Shown here one piece after another: positions 34,582 through 44,555 of a stretch of 64,000 bases of DNA. The position numbers and the translations under genes are program-made. Source of the stretch: Gammaproteobacteria bacterium (GTDB lineage: Bacteria; Pseudomonadota; Gammaproteobacteria; Pseudomonadales; Cellvibrionaceae); the NCBI GenBank assembly GCA_004173475.1, contig SEBU01000001.1, forward strand, positions 1,116,001 to 1,180,000, read 5' to 3'. Each line of letters starts with the position of its first letter. The stretch's first letter is position 1. The notes under the pieces are model-generated. The model was not told the DNA's origin. It did not search any database and was given only the letters and a program-made list of their open reading frames with translations.

Positions 34582-37476
34582 ATGATTTTTATGAAAAGCC
34601 TGCACGTTAAAGTGCTAATTCCAGTTGTTTTTCTACTCTCAAGCTCGCTTAGTTTTGCACTAGGTGAAAAGCCCTATCTAACTACATCGATAAAATCTGG
34701 TGATTTTAAATTAGTCGGGAGCAGCTCTTCGGCCACGCTTTATGTGGATTCGCAGGATTATCCTGGCGTTAAGCGTGCAGCCAAGAATTTGCAAATCGAC
34801 ATTGAAAAAGTGACATCACGAAAGCCGATTCTTACGGAAGATAAACAAGGTTTACAGGATCAGGTCGTCATCATAGGCACGATCGGCCATAGCCAGTTAA
34901 TAGATGAACTTGTCGCGTCCAAAAAAATTGATGTTCATGGCATTAAGGACCAATGGGATGCATATCAATTATCTGTCGTCCAAAATCCTACGCCCAATAT
35001 TAAACAAGCATTGGTTATTGTTGGTAGCAACAAGCGTGGTACGACCTATGGAATTTACGACCTGTCAGAGCAGATTGGCGTATCGCCTTGGTATTGGTGG
35101 GCAGATGTGCCTGCTAAGAAAAAATCTACATTAAGTATTTCTAAAAATACGCACGTGCTAGAAATGCCTAAAGTGAAATATCGTGGCATATTTCTGAACG
35201 ACGAGGCCCCGGCATTAACAAATTGGGTCGTCAAAAATTACGGCAATTTTAACCATGAATTTTACGAACATGTATTCGAATTATTATTACGCCTGAAGGC
35301 CAACTTTTTATGGCCCGCTATGTGGAATAACTCATTCAACGCAGATGACCCGCTCAACATGGAGTTAGCAGATGAGTATGGAATCGTAATGAGCACCTCA
35401 CATCATGAACCAATGATGCGCGCACATAAAGAGTGGACAACGGACGAAGGAAAATGGGATTACCATGGCAACAAGAAAAATATCTTCCCGTTTTGGAAGG
35501 GTGGCGTAGAACGCAATAAAAATTTTGAAAGCGTAATCACAGTTGGAATGCGTGGTGACGGCGACGAGCCTATGTCAGAGAGCGAAAATATTTCGCTGCT
35601 GGAAAATATTGTAAAAGATCAGCGCGATATTATTTCGCAGGTGTTTAACAAACCTGCAGAGCAAGTGCCGCAAGTCTGGGCCCTCTACAAAGAAGTACAA
35701 GGTTATTATGACAAAGGTATGCGCGTACCGGATGACGTCACTCTGTTGTGGTGTGATGATAACTGGGGGAATATTCGCAGATTACCCACGCCCGAAGAGC
35801 GCAAACGCTCAGGTGGCGCAGGTGTTTATTATCATTTTGATTACGTGGGCGGACCGCGTTCCTACCGCTGGATAAATACCAATTCAATAGCAAAAATCTG
35901 GGAGCAAATGAATTTAGCCTATCAATACGATGCCAATAAAATCTGGATTGTAAATGTGGGCGATCTCAAGCCAATGGAATACCCCATTGAATATTTTTTA
36001 CGTATGGCCTGGAATCCGGAACAATGGCCAAAAGAGCGAATTTCTGAATACGGCAAGCTATGGGCTGCGCGAGAATTTGGTGAGCAATACGCAAATGAAA
36101 TCGCAGAGTTAATGACCGGGTATACGCGTCATAACATGCGCCGCAAACCTGAACTACAAGACGAAAAAACATATAGTCAATTACATTATCGCGAAGCTGA
36201 TCGAATGACCGAAGCAGTCACTAATCTGCGCAGCAAAGCTGAGCAGCTCTATACAAAAATTCCTGCCGAATCCAAAAATGCTTTTTTTCAACTTGTTCTT
36301 CATCCGGTAAAAGCTAGCGCGATCATTACTGAAATGTATGACATGGTGGGTAAGAATCACCTCTACGCCGAGCAAGGCCGCGCCTACGCCAATGAATATG
36401 GCGATAAAGCGCGTTTACTATTTAATGCTGATCAAGAATTGCAAAAGCAATTTGATACTGAATTGAGCAATGGTAAATGGAAAGGCTTTATGGATCAGCC
36501 CCACATAGGCTATACCCACTGGAACAATCCACCTGCTAACACCATGCCCTTGCTTTACGATGCGCCGCCTCACGACGCTGCAGATATGGGAGTTGGAATT
36601 GAAGGTAATAGCTCGGCGTGGCCTCAGCAGGCGTCGTCTGTATGGCCACACACAGGTAATTATTCACTCGCACGTTTTGATCGCTACGGAAAACAAACAC
36701 GGACTATCGAGGTTTTTAATAAAGGTACTGAGGCGTTTACATTTTCTGTGAAAACCAGCGACCCGTGGATAATTGTTAAATTCGATAACGAGCGTGTAGT
36801 CAGAAACCAGATAATTAAGGTTTCAATTGATTGGAATAAAGCGCCTAAAGGCGAGATAGATGGAACCATTAATATCGTCGGTACAGGTTGGGGCGGAGCT
36901 TTAATTAAAATCAGCGCAATCAAAACCGATTCGGTAGCGAAAAATTTCAAAGGCTTTATTGAATCCGACGGTTACGTTGCTATTGAAGCTGAACATTTTG
37001 CAAAATCTCAATCAGTTTCCGGTTATGCCTGGCAAAAAATTCCTGAACACGGGCGCAACTTGTCTTCCATGTCGGTTTATCCATTAGGAGACACTTCATT
37101 TACAGATTTAAAAAATGCGCCCTATCTGGAATACAATATTTATTTTTTCAGTAAGGGCACCTTCAATCTGGATAGTATATTTGCACCTACATTGCCCTTC
37201 GCTCCGGAGCGCGGGTTACGCTATGCGGTAGCAGTTGACGATGAACAACCTCAAATTATCGATATAGCCAGCGATAAAAGTAATGAGGCTTGGGAGGAAT
37301 CAGTGCGAAGTGAAATGCGGAAAGCGACTAGTAAACACGCAATAAATTCAGCCGGCGCGCACAAATTGCGAATTTATGCGATTGATCCCGCTGTTGTGTT
37401 GGAAAGAATTGAAATAAATACGGGTGGGTTGTTACCAAGCTATTTGGGGCCTGAAGAAAGTCCTCGAGTAAAATAG
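34582..37476 (+). CDS. GH115 xylan alpha-1,2-glucuronosidase, secreted
   Basis: The product has 964 residues with a signal peptide ending at SLSFALG. GH115 landmarks are visible: KVKYRGIFLNDEAPALTNW, LRLKANFLWPAMWNN, TSHHEPMMRAHKEW, GMRGDGDEPMSE, LLWCDDNWGNIRRLPT, GVYYHFDYVGGPRSYRWINT and IWIVNVGDLKPMEYPIEYF. The C-terminal third is beta-rich. GH115 enzymes remove (4-O-methyl)glucuronic acid from internal and terminal xylose residues of glucuronoxylan. It follows the GH43 gene by 51 bp and precedes the mannonate dehydratase gene, so the freed glucuronate can be dealt with by a neighbour. Confidence 0.93.
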   Translation: MIFMKSLHVKVLIPVVFLLSSSLSFALGEKPYLTTSIKSGDFKLVGSSSSATLYVDSQDYPGVKRAAKNLQIDIEKVTSRKPILTEDKQGLQDQVVIIGTIGHSQLIDELVASKKIDVHGIKDQWDAYQLSVVQNPTPNIKQALVIVGSNKRGTTYGIYDLSEQIGVSPWYWWADVPAKKKSTLSISKNTHVLEMPKVKYRGIFLNDEAPALTNWVVKNYGNFNHEFYEHVFELLLRLKANFLWPAMWNNSFNADDPLNMELADEYGIVMSTSHHEPMMRAHKEWTTDEGKWDYHGNKKNIFPFWKGGVERNKNFESVITVGMRGDGDEPMSESENISLLENIVKDQRDIISQVFNKPAEQVPQVWALYKEVQGYYDKGMRVPDDVTLLWCDDNWGNIRRLPTPEERKRSGGAGVYYHFDYVGGPRSYRWINTNSIAKIWEQMNLAYQYDANKIWIVNVGDLKPMEYPIEYFLRMAWNPEQWPKERISEYGKLWAAREFGEQYANEIAELMTGYTRHNMRRKPELQDEKTYSQLHYREADRMTEAVTNLRSKAEQLYTKIPAESKNAFFQLVLHPVKASAIITEMYDMVGKNHLYAEQGRAYANEYGDKARLLFNADQELQKQFDTELSNGKWKGFMDQPHIGYTHWNNPPANTMPLLYDAPPHDAADMGVGIEGNSSAWPQQASSVWPHTGNYSLARFDRYGKQTRTIEVFNKGTEAFTFSVKTSDPWIIVKFDNERVVRNQIIKVSIDWNKAPKGEIDGTINIVGTGWGGALIKISAIKTDSVAKNFKGFIESDGYVAIEAEHFAKSQSVSGYAWQKIPEHGRNLSSMSVYPLGDTSFTDLKNAPYLEYNIYFFSKGTFNLDSIFAPTLPFAPERGLRYAVAVDDEQPQIIDIASDKSNEAWEESVRSEMRKATSKHAINSAGAHKLRIYAIDPAVVLERIEINTGGLLPSYLGPEESPRVK

Positions 37477-37558
37477 TTCTACCATTTAAACCCTAATGTT
37501 TAAGGCGGTAAATTTACTGCCTTTTGTTAAAATTTTTGATGTAAATTGAGTAGCACTA

Positions 37559-38767
37559 ATGAAGATCATTGAAGCTAAAGTCATTGTAACCTGCCCTGGC
37601 AGAAATTTTGTAACGCTCAAAATCGTAACCGATCAAGGAATTTATGGTATAGGCGACGCAACTTTGAATGGCCGGGAACAATCAGTTGTCGCCTATTTAG
37701 AAAATTATTTAGCGCCTGCCCTTATTGGCCGCGATCCACAACAAATTGAAGATATCTGGCATTTTTTTTATCGCGGTGCTTATTGGCGCCGGGGACCTGT
37801 AGGAATGACCGCTCTTGCAGCTGTCGACGTAGCTTTGTGGGATATAAAGGCCAAGGCTGCCAACATGCCACTTTACCAATTGCTCGGTGGACGCAGTCGT
37901 GACCGCATACTTGCTTACACTCACGCCAACGGAAAAGATTTGGAAGCAACCTTGGAAGCCGTCGCAAAGGCAAAAGCAAAAGGTTACAAGGCAATTCGTG
38001 TCCAATCCGGAATTCCTGGTATTGCAAAAACATATGGCGTTGCAACATCACAAAAAAATTATGAGCCGGCAGATTCAAATTTGCCTTCAACTGAAGTTTG
38101 GTCTACAGAAAAATATTTAAATTATGTTCCCGAACTTTTTTCTGCAGTGCGTAAAGAGTTTGGCTCAGACTTACATCTGCTGCACGATGTTCATCACCGG
38201 TTGACGCCCATTGAAGCAGCACGCCTTGGAAAAGACTTAGAGCCGTACCGCTTATTTTGGATGGAGGATGCAGTACCGGCGGAGAACCAGGAATCTTTTA
38301 AATTAATTCGTCAACACACAACAACTCCACTGGCGGTAGGCGAAGTCTTTAATAGTATTCATGACTGTCGCGAATTAATTCAAAGTCAACTGATTGACTA
38401 TATACGTACTACAATTGTTCACGCAGGTGGCATTACCCATGTGCGTCGCATTGCTGATTTTGCAAGCCTATTCAATGTACGCACGGGGTTTCATGGCGCA
38501 ACAGATTTATCACCTGTGTGTATGGGTACTGCCTTACATTTTGATTATTGGGTTCCGAACTTTGGTATCCAGGAACATATGGCGCACAACGAATTAACCG
38601 AACAGGTTTTTTCACACGCCTACACTTTTACCGATGGATTTTTTACACCAGGGGAAACACCTGGCCATGGTGTAGATATAGATGAAAGCCTGGCCGCTAA
38701 ATATCCATACCAGCGCGCCTGCTTACCTGTAAATCGCCTGGAGGACGGCACGCTATGGCATTGGTAA
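37559..38767 (+). CDS. manD: D-mannonate dehydratase, ManD/RspA type (enolase superfamily)
   Basis: The product has 402 residues. The N-terminal capping domain is [20 protein letters not shown]. The barrel carries the metal ligands Asp ([11 protein letters not shown]), Glu (LFWMEDAVP) and Glu (LAVGEVFNS). The HDVHH motif and an early ANGKD loop are those of authentic ManD rather than a generic RspA. It dehydrates D-mannonate to 2-keto-3-deoxygluconate in the cytoplasm. This is the third step from glucuronate, so the gene links GH115 action to central metabolism. UxaC and UxuB homologues are not in this window. Confidence 0.88.
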   Translation: MKIIEAKVIVTCPGRNFVTLKIVTDQGIYGIGDATLNGREQSVVAYLENYLAPALIGRDPQQIEDIWHFFYRGAYWRRGPVGMTALAAVDVALWDIKAKAANMPLYQLLGGRSRDRILAYTHANGKDLEATLEAVAKAKAKGYKAIRVQSGIPGIAKTYGVATSQKNYEPADSNLPSTEVWSTEKYLNYVPELFSAVRKEFGSDLHLLHDVHHRLTPIEAARLGKDLEPYRLFWMEDAVPAENQESFKLIRQHTTTPLAVGEVFNSIHDCRELIQSQLIDYIRTTIVHAGGITHVRRIADFASLFNVRTGFHGATDLSPVCMGTALHFDYWVPNFGIQEHMAHNELTEQVFSHAYTFTDGFFTPGETPGHGVDIDESLAAKYPYQRACLPVNRLEDGTLWHW

Positions 38768-38806
38768 TTCGTACAGAAATTTCACAACAACGAAATGGGG
38801 TCAACC

Positions 38807-39922
38807 ATGAAAACATTTAGCAAAATTACTCTCGCTGCGGTCATCGCCAGTTCAGTCGCACTATCCGCATGCCAGAAAAAGGAAGCAGAGGCTCCTGCGG
38901 CTTTGGTTGAATCTGCACCGAGCTCTGTTGCACAAGTAGAAAAGAAGCTCGAATTTATTTCTGAACCTTTGGTAACCAATATATTTACTGCTGATCCATC
39001 AGCTCACGTATTTAATGGAAAAATTTACATTTACCCGTCACATGACATTGAATCGGGTATTCCGCAAAATGACAACGGTGATCATTTTGCTATGGCCGAC
39101 TTCCATGTTCTGTCGATGGATACGATTGGCGGAGAAGTAAAAGATAATGGCGAAGCTATCAACATAAAAGATATTCCTTGGGCGGGGCGTCAACTTTGGG
39201 CACCAGATGCGGCAGAAAAAAATGGAAAATATTTTTTATATTTCCCGGTTAAAGACAAGCAAGACATTTTCCACATAGGAGTCGCAACCAGCGATTCGCC
39301 TACAGGCCCGTTCAAAGCAGAACCCGCTCCAATTGAAGACAGTTTCAGTATTGACCCCGCTGTATTTAAAGACGGCGATGGAAATCACTACATGTATTTT
39401 GGTGGAATCTGGGGCGGGCAACTTCAACGTTGGGCCACAGGTACGTACAACGCGGCGGATACTTATCCTGGCAATGATCAGCCAGCATTATCGCCCAAAG
39501 TTGCAAAGCTTAAAGACAACATGTTGAGCTTTGCGGAAAAACCACGCGACCTACAAATTCTGGATAAAGATGGTAAGCCTCTAACCAACGGTGATAACAA
39601 TCGCCGCTTCTTTGAAGCCGCATGGATGCACAAATACAACGGTAAATATTATTTTTCTTATTCAACGGGTGACACACACAACATCGCTTACGCCATAGGT
39701 GACAACCCCTACGGTCCTTTTACTTACCAAGGCGTAGTGCTTGAACCTGTGTTAGGTTGGACCAACCATCACTCAATTGTTGAGTTTCAAGGTAAATGGT
39801 ATCTGTTCTACCATGATAGTTCCCTCTCTGGCGGCCAAACGCATTTGCGTAGCGTGAAAGTTGCCGAGCTTCATTACAATGAAGACGGCACCATACAAAC
39901 ACTTAACGCGTTTAAAAAGTAA
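38807..39922 (+). CDS. GH43 lipoprotein, probable beta-xylosidase/arabinofuranosidase (subfamily 1-like)
   Basis: The product has 371 residues from the ATG at 38807, seven bases after GGGG; an ATG at 38795 is rejected because that G run lies within it. The signal ends in a lipobox SVALSA-C. A short Ala/Glu/Pro linker leads to a GH43 propeller with base Asp in FTADPSAHVFNGK, second Asp in SIDPAVFKDGDG and acid Glu in RFFEAAWMHKYNGKYYF. It resembles single-domain GH43_1 enzymes that act on xylo-oligosaccharides. It is the last gene of the xylan cluster. Confidence 0.88.
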   Translation: MKTFSKITLAAVIASSVALSACQKKEAEAPAALVESAPSSVAQVEKKLEFISEPLVTNIFTADPSAHVFNGKIYIYPSHDIESGIPQNDNGDHFAMADFHVLSMDTIGGEVKDNGEAINIKDIPWAGRQLWAPDAAEKNGKYFLYFPVKDKQDIFHIGVATSDSPTGPFKAEPAPIEDSFSIDPAVFKDGDGNHYMYFGGIWGGQLQRWATGTYNAADTYPGNDQPALSPKVAKLKDNMLSFAEKPRDLQILDKDGKPLTNGDNNRRFFEAAWMHKYNGKYYFSYSTGDTHNIAYAIGDNPYGPFTYQGVVLEPVLGWTNHHSIVEFQGKWYLFYHDSSLSGGQTHLRSVKVAELHYNEDGTIQTLNAFKK

Positions 39923-39941
39923 AAAAGTAACCGAAGTAAGA

Positions 39942-39966
39942 AACCCGGCTCTGCCGGGTTTTTTTT
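39942..39966 (+). terminator. Rho-independent terminator of the xylan gene cluster
   Basis: The stem AACCCGG/CCGGGTT is followed by eight T residues. Confidence 0.88.
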
Positions 39967-40418
39967 GCATTTTTATTTAAGAAATAATCAAAAAATAATA
40001 AAAAGCAATTATCAATTCTTTACAAATCCGCATGCACGCGTAGTTAACAACGGTTATAACCGCCAAGTAAACAACCTAGAGCGCCAGAGGTAAAATAACA
40101 GCGACAAACTATTAAATTTAAACGCTTAGACATATATCTATAGTTTAAAAGGAGTTTCATATAACCAAATTAAAATTAACTTTTTTCTGCATTAACAGAC
40201 ACGTCAAAACGGGATAAATCTCTCAATTTTCAATCCGTTAGATTACACAAAAATAAAATTACACTATAAACTCGCCGTGGAGCGATAAAGAGAGAGGCAG
40301 CTGAGATCAAAGATCCAGCTTATTAAAAAATAATTGCCTTATCGTTCTAATTTAATTTTTTCAGTAAAATTATTTATTAATCAACCGCGCAGTTAATGGC
40401 GTTACGAGGATTTATATC
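39967..40418. other. AT-rich intergenic region upstream of the AraC regulator
   Basis: This 452-bp region contains no credible gene. One hairpin, AGCTG-A-GATC/GATC-CAGCT, lies at 40299-40320, about 100 bp before the regulator start, and may be an operator or message leader structure. I found no clear promoter boxes. Confidence 0.45.
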
Positions 40419-41492
40419 GTGGACTTTAACGCAAAAAATATTCCTTTTTCACTGCATCCGCTTGGGCTAATAGAAGCATTTATCAGTCAAGGTGCCGATA
40501 TAGATGATTTATTAAAAAATACCGGCTTAAACCGACAATTAATTTACTCGAAAGGAATAAAAATTTCTTTTATCCAGCAATGTCGAATTGTCGAGAATGG
40601 ATTGCGTGCCTGCACAACCCCAGGATTGGGGTTTGTGATTGGTAATAGCATTGACTGGAACTTTTACGGAAGCTTGGGAGGCATTATAAATTGCAGCCCC
40701 AGCTTAGCGGATGCTTGCGCAATCTTTCGTCGCTATTTACAGATTGCGCAACCAATTTACAGATTATTTTTTTCTGAACCAGAATATTTCCTTGATAAGG
40801 GAAATTATCTAATTACTCCAATACGTACAATTTTGGATGATTCACTATCCCCAGAATTGGCTAAATTTGAATTGGAATACCGCTTGGCGATTTTGCTAAG
40901 AATTTACGATGCCTGCGGAAACAAATCCGCAAAAGATAATTCCATACGCATCGGCCTCGTTTATAACACCGTAAACTATGCAGACGCTCTAAAGTCAATG
41001 CCCAGGATTGACGTGCGATTCAATTGTCGCTTTTCTTATATCGCTGTGCACAGAAATTTTTTTTATACGCGCTGGCGCGAACTGCGTACGCCATTATTTG
41101 AAAAAATAATTGAACAATGTGAAATTGAATTTGCTAACGCAAACTTAGAAAGCAGCTACGCGGAAAAGGTTCAGTGGCTAATTAGCAATAACTTTAAACC
41201 TGAGGTGCGCCTGCAGGATATAGCTGAGAAAATGCACACCACCCCACGAGCCTTGACACGAAAACTGGCAAAAGAAAATGCAAGTTTCCGAACCATATTT
41301 AATCGAGTCCGCATGAGCTTAGCCTGTTTATATCTACGTGACTCGCACTTAAGTGTTAGTGAAATAGCGGACATTATGGGGTTTTCATGTCCTGCTAGCC
41401 TGCGTCGTGCAGTGAAATCCTGGCGCGCTATAGAAGCTGCGCAATCGCAAGAAAAACATGCACAAGAGAACGGTGAGGAATATGCGTATTAA
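40419..41492 (+). CDS. AraC-family regulator with Arabinose_bd-type N-terminal domain
   Basis: The product has 357 residues from a GTG at 40419 with GAGG nearby. The N-terminal domain (about 20-210) is of the OruR/GadX-like Arabinose_bd type. The C-terminal AraC HTH has two helix-turn-helix motifs: VRLQDIAEKMHTTPRALTRK and LSVSEIADIMGFSCPASLRR. The usual FxRxFKRxxG motif is altered after SCPASLRRAVKSWR. The gene overlaps the following foldase-like gene by 11 bp, which suggests that it belongs functionally with the lipase-related genes rather than with xylan use. Confidence 0.82.
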   Translation: MDFNAKNIPFSLHPLGLIEAFISQGADIDDLLKNTGLNRQLIYSKGIKISFIQQCRIVENGLRACTTPGLGFVIGNSIDWNFYGSLGGIINCSPSLADACAIFRRYLQIAQPIYRLFFSEPEYFLDKGNYLITPIRTILDDSLSPELAKFELEYRLAILLRIYDACGNKSAKDNSIRIGLVYNTVNYADALKSMPRIDVRFNCRFSYIAVHRNFFYTRWRELRTPLFEKIIEQCEIEFANANLESSYAEKVQWLISNNFKPEVRLQDIAEKMHTTPRALTRKLAKENASFRTIFNRVRMSLACLYLRDSHLSVSEIADIMGFSCPASLRRAVKSWRAIEAAQSQEKHAQENGEEYAY

Positions 41493-42177
41493 ACAATTTT
41501 TATTTCCCGTAGCGCTTATCATCCCTATTCTTCTTGCTCTGGTTTTAATGAAACCGTCTTCACCAACACAAACAACTGCAGAGCAGACAGCTGAAGACAT
41601 TCATAGGCCCGTGGTTGCGCTATCACCTACCGAATCAATTTTAAAAAATTCTCCGCAAGTTGTTGAGAATAATTTTGATCCTGCGTTAGCCTTAACCCTT
41701 TTGAGTGAAGTCGCTCTCGATGAAAATGGTGGCCCCATAGTAAACAGTCAGTTAAGGCGTCAACTCGATAACGCAGTTCAGCTGATGGGTCGAGACCAAA
41801 ATCCTGCCGAACTCGACAAGCTAGGTGAATTGATCACGCAAGCCTTCAAAGCCGACACAGCTAAAATAATCAATCAAATTTTGTTTCAATACTACGCCTA
41901 CAAAATCGCGGAGGAAGACTATACCAAGACAGTTTATTTGGGAGGCAGTGGTGATCCGTCTCAAAACATTAAAAACCTCAATAGCTTGCGAGAAAGCTAC
42001 CTAGGACATGAGCTCACCGAAAAGTTATTTGGCGAAGAAAATATTTACCAAAATTACATTGCAGAACTAACTGAGCGATTATCTTCTCCCGATTTATCAG
42101 AAGCTATACGCGCCAATATAACGGCCGAAGTTCGAAAAAAATATTATCCTAATGACCCTGACACCAGTGGCCTATAA
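41482..42177 (+). CDS. Membrane-anchored lipase-foldase-like protein
   Basis: The product has 231 residues from the ATG at 41482, after GAGGAAT. One N-terminal membrane anchor (about 4-22) is followed by a helical, charged periplasmic part. LDKLGELITQAF, INQILFQYYAYKIAEEDY and SLRESYLGHELTEKLFGEEN resemble helices of lipase-specific foldases (Lif, PF03280), which fold secreted lipases. It is shorter than the usual 320-350 residues. The assignment comes from motif resemblance only. The gene is translationally coupled to the AraC gene and converges with the Lnt-like gene, with 6 bp overlap. Confidence 0.55.
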   Translation: MRIKQFLFPVALIIPILLALVLMKPSSPTQTTAEQTAEDIHRPVVALSPTESILKNSPQVVENNFDPALALTLLSEVALDENGGPIVNSQLRRQLDNAVQLMGRDQNPAELDKLGELITQAFKADTAKIINQILFQYYAYKIAEEDYTKTVYLGGSGDPSQNIKNLNSLRESYLGHELTEKLFGEENIYQNYIAELTERLSSPDLSEAIRANITAEVRKKYYPNDPDTSGL

Positions 42178-43734
42178 AAAAGATTTACGGTTTTCATTTA
42201 AAATTAAGGCTCGCAGCAGCCAACATATTGAACATAGAAGTATCACAACGATAAATAAATGGGGGTAACGAGCATACACGGTCATAGCTACGCTCTCAGG
42301 ATATGTAATATTACGCACCGCCGCTGAACGCTCATTAGCTGCCAATCGTGCATCTACTTGGCCACTCGCTTTGTAAAAAGAAGATGGACCGTTATTTAAC
42401 GCGTGCACCAAGGGAAGCCTCTGCTCTATGCTACGCAGTTGCGACGTTGCTAAATGTAAACGCGGTTCTATATCGGTATCGAACCAACTGTCATTACTTT
42501 GTACAAGTAATAATTGAATTGGCTTTTTTTGCTGAGTGCTCGATCGCACCAAATTGGCAAGGTAATTAGCATCGGCGATCTCAAAACAAATTAAAGGTTG
42601 AATTTTTATTTTCCTAAATTCCATAGGCTCGCTGATTGAGCCGGCAGCAATAGGCGTGTAAAAGTCTCCGAATATTTTTTTGAAAAAAATTCCTAACAAA
42701 GGTACGCTTTCACCGGGTAAATACTCACCAAAAGGAATACGAATCTGTTTAGCATAATCTTGCCGATTTTTCTTTGTAATCAACGCACTCGTATTAAATG
42801 TTAGATTATCTTTCGTTTGCAAATCTTGAATGAGTAAGGAAGCGTCTGTTTTATCTGCGTAATATTTAAAAGCGTCACGAACGTAAGCTTCATTATAGAA
42901 ACCTCTATAGCGCGCCTCGGGCCATACAATTAAGCTAGCTCCAGCTCGAGCCAGCGCTACGGACAAATCCATCTCAACCGGGTAAGCTCGACTAAATCCT
43001 TGGGGCGGCGCTGGAACACCTATACTCGCTGCGATATTGGGTTGGACGACACCGACATTTAAGCGAGGCCAATTCTGTTCCTGTTTAACCCAATAAAAGT
43101 AAGCAGCGCAACCGTAAATAAACCACGCGCAGATCAGGCCGACTGCGGCATAGTGATGGTTATTCAACTGCCTAAATGAATTTTTTACTACGGCAAATAA
43201 TAGGCCGTTGTGTAGCAAAATTATAAAATGTAATCCGAGCGCGCCGGTTGTATCTACGGCTTGTAGCGCAAGTAAGAATTTACTTTGCGTAACTGACAGA
43301 TCCGAAGGGAAAATGAGGGGCAGCGCATAAAATAATAAGCAGCTGAACAGCGGAAGGCTCAGCCATTCACTTCCTGGTTGTTTTTTTGCAACCCAGACGA
43401 CAGCGGCAGCTAACAGCGCAAATTGCTGCGCGCAAAAAATCCAATAAATTCCAGCAAGTGAAATTGCATAACCAAGGCCAATATTGCTCATTTTCTGTAG
43501 AAAGCCGACAATCCAATGGCTAGCAATTACAAAAAATAGACAACCGAATCCCAACCCTAAAAAATACGCGCGCTTAATAGTTACGCCTTGCAGTGATAAC
43601 AGAAAAGGCAAAAAGCAAATCCAGGGTAGAAAAAATAAATTTTCGTAAGTAAAGCTCGCGCCAAGAGCGAGCGCTGCAAGCAACATAAATCCAAGCTGTT
43701 TTTGCTTCGAGTTAAGATTAGTCAACATTTTCAA
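42172..43734 (-). CDS. Apolipoprotein N-acyltransferase-like protein (Lnt paralogue)
   Basis: The product has 520 residues. About seven N-terminal membrane segments (1-220) precede a nitrilase-fold periplasmic domain (about 235-490). The Lnt triad is present: Glu in LIVWPEARYRG, Lys in YAKQIRIPFGEYLPGE and Cys in PLICFEIADANYL. The essential-residue surroundings differ from classical Lnt (EIADANY in place of YEIVFGD), so it is likely a paralogue with a special substrate. It overlaps the next foldase-like gene by 17 bp, so the two are co-translated. Confidence 0.8.
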   Translation of the reverse strand: MKMLTNLNSKQKQLGFMLLAALALGASFTYENLFFLPWICFLPFLLSLQGVTIKRAYFLGLGFGCLFFVIASHWIVGFLQKMSNIGLGYAISLAGIYWIFCAQQFALLAAAVVWVAKKQPGSEWLSLPLFSCLLFYALPLIFPSDLSVTQSKFLLALQAVDTTGALGLHFIILLHNGLLFAVVKNSFRQLNNHHYAAVGLICAWFIYGCAAYFYWVKQEQNWPRLNVGVVQPNIAASIGVPAPPQGFSRAYPVEMDLSVALARAGASLIVWPEARYRGFYNEAYVRDAFKYYADKTDASLLIQDLQTKDNLTFNTSALITKKNRQDYAKQIRIPFGEYLPGESVPLLGIFFKKIFGDFYTPIAAGSISEPMEFRKIKIQPLICFEIADANYLANLVRSSTQQKKPIQLLLVQSNDSWFDTDIEPRLHLATSQLRSIEQRLPLVHALNNGPSSFYKASGQVDARLAANERSAAVRNITYPESVAMTVYARYPHLFIVVILLCSICWLLRALILNENRKSFL

Positions 43735-44287
43735 CCTGGAGGCAAGCGGGCGACACTGAAATACGCTCGATCAACGGTACTACCAACTCAACGCCCGCAG
43801 CTTCACTACTTTCATAAAAACTATGATGTGCCGCAAAAAGGCTTTTTGTGGTTTCGCCGAAAAACTTGTTTTGCAATGGACGATAATCAAGCAATTGATT
43901 GGTTTGCAACGCAATATAGTTCTTAACAATACGTTCCTCTTCATGTTTATACGCCTTGTAACAATAAGATAGGCGTAATAATTCTTTTCCTGCTAGCGAG
44001 GGAAAGGTTTTTTCTAAAAGCACAGCATCAACTGTGCCGTCCATTAACCCTGCAACCTGTGATAGATATTTCTCAGTTTCTGCATTTATTCTTAATCGAT
44101 TTTGATTAACTACATACGCGCCACTCAATGCCCTTTCAAGCAGAAAAAAATTATTTTTATAATCATGGCTAGTTACATTTGTATGAATGCTTGTCCCGAC
44201 TAATTCGGACGGCTCTCTCATTTGCCAGGAAATAAAAATTAATAGCGGCAAACATAACAACCACAATTTTTTCATATCAATAGACAT
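43718..44287 (-). CDS. Second small foldase-like membrane protein
   Basis: The product has 189 residues from the ATG at 44287, with GGTGAG seven bases upstream. An N-terminal anchor (MKKLWLLCLPLLIFISW) leads to a helical domain. The elements ELLRLSYCYKAYKHEEERI and NKFFGETTKSLFAAHHSFYE parallel the ILFQYYAYKIAEEDY and EKLFGEEN parts of the protein at 41482-42177, so both may be reduced Lif-type foldases. Similarity is weak, and a protein of unknown function is the alternative. Confidence 0.45.
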   Translation of the reverse strand: MSIDMKKLWLLCLPLLIFISWQMREPSELVGTSIHTNVTSHDYKNNFFLLERALSGAYVVNQNRLRINAETEKYLSQVAGLMDGTVDAVLLEKTFPSLAGKELLRLSYCYKAYKHEEERIVKNYIALQTNQLLDYRPLQNKFFGETTKSLFAAHHSFYESSEAAGVELVVPLIERISVSPACLQVENVD

Positions 44288-44555
44288 TCAATATCTCACC
44301 AGCAATTACATTGATCGTAAAAATATTTGTCTTTTAAAAACATATTTTTACGCAGTATATGAGCAGACACTTTCAATTACAGCGCTTAAAAATATGAAAT
44401 ACTTGGCAATTATCAAACTACATTACACGAGATACCATATTTAACGTAAATAAGTTTTTAAGGTTATCACCCAGGCCCTCCATAGTTTTTACAATTCGTT
44501 TTGCCACTATGCTCACGCAAAGGCATCACACTTTTGGACAAATTTGGAGGGGACT

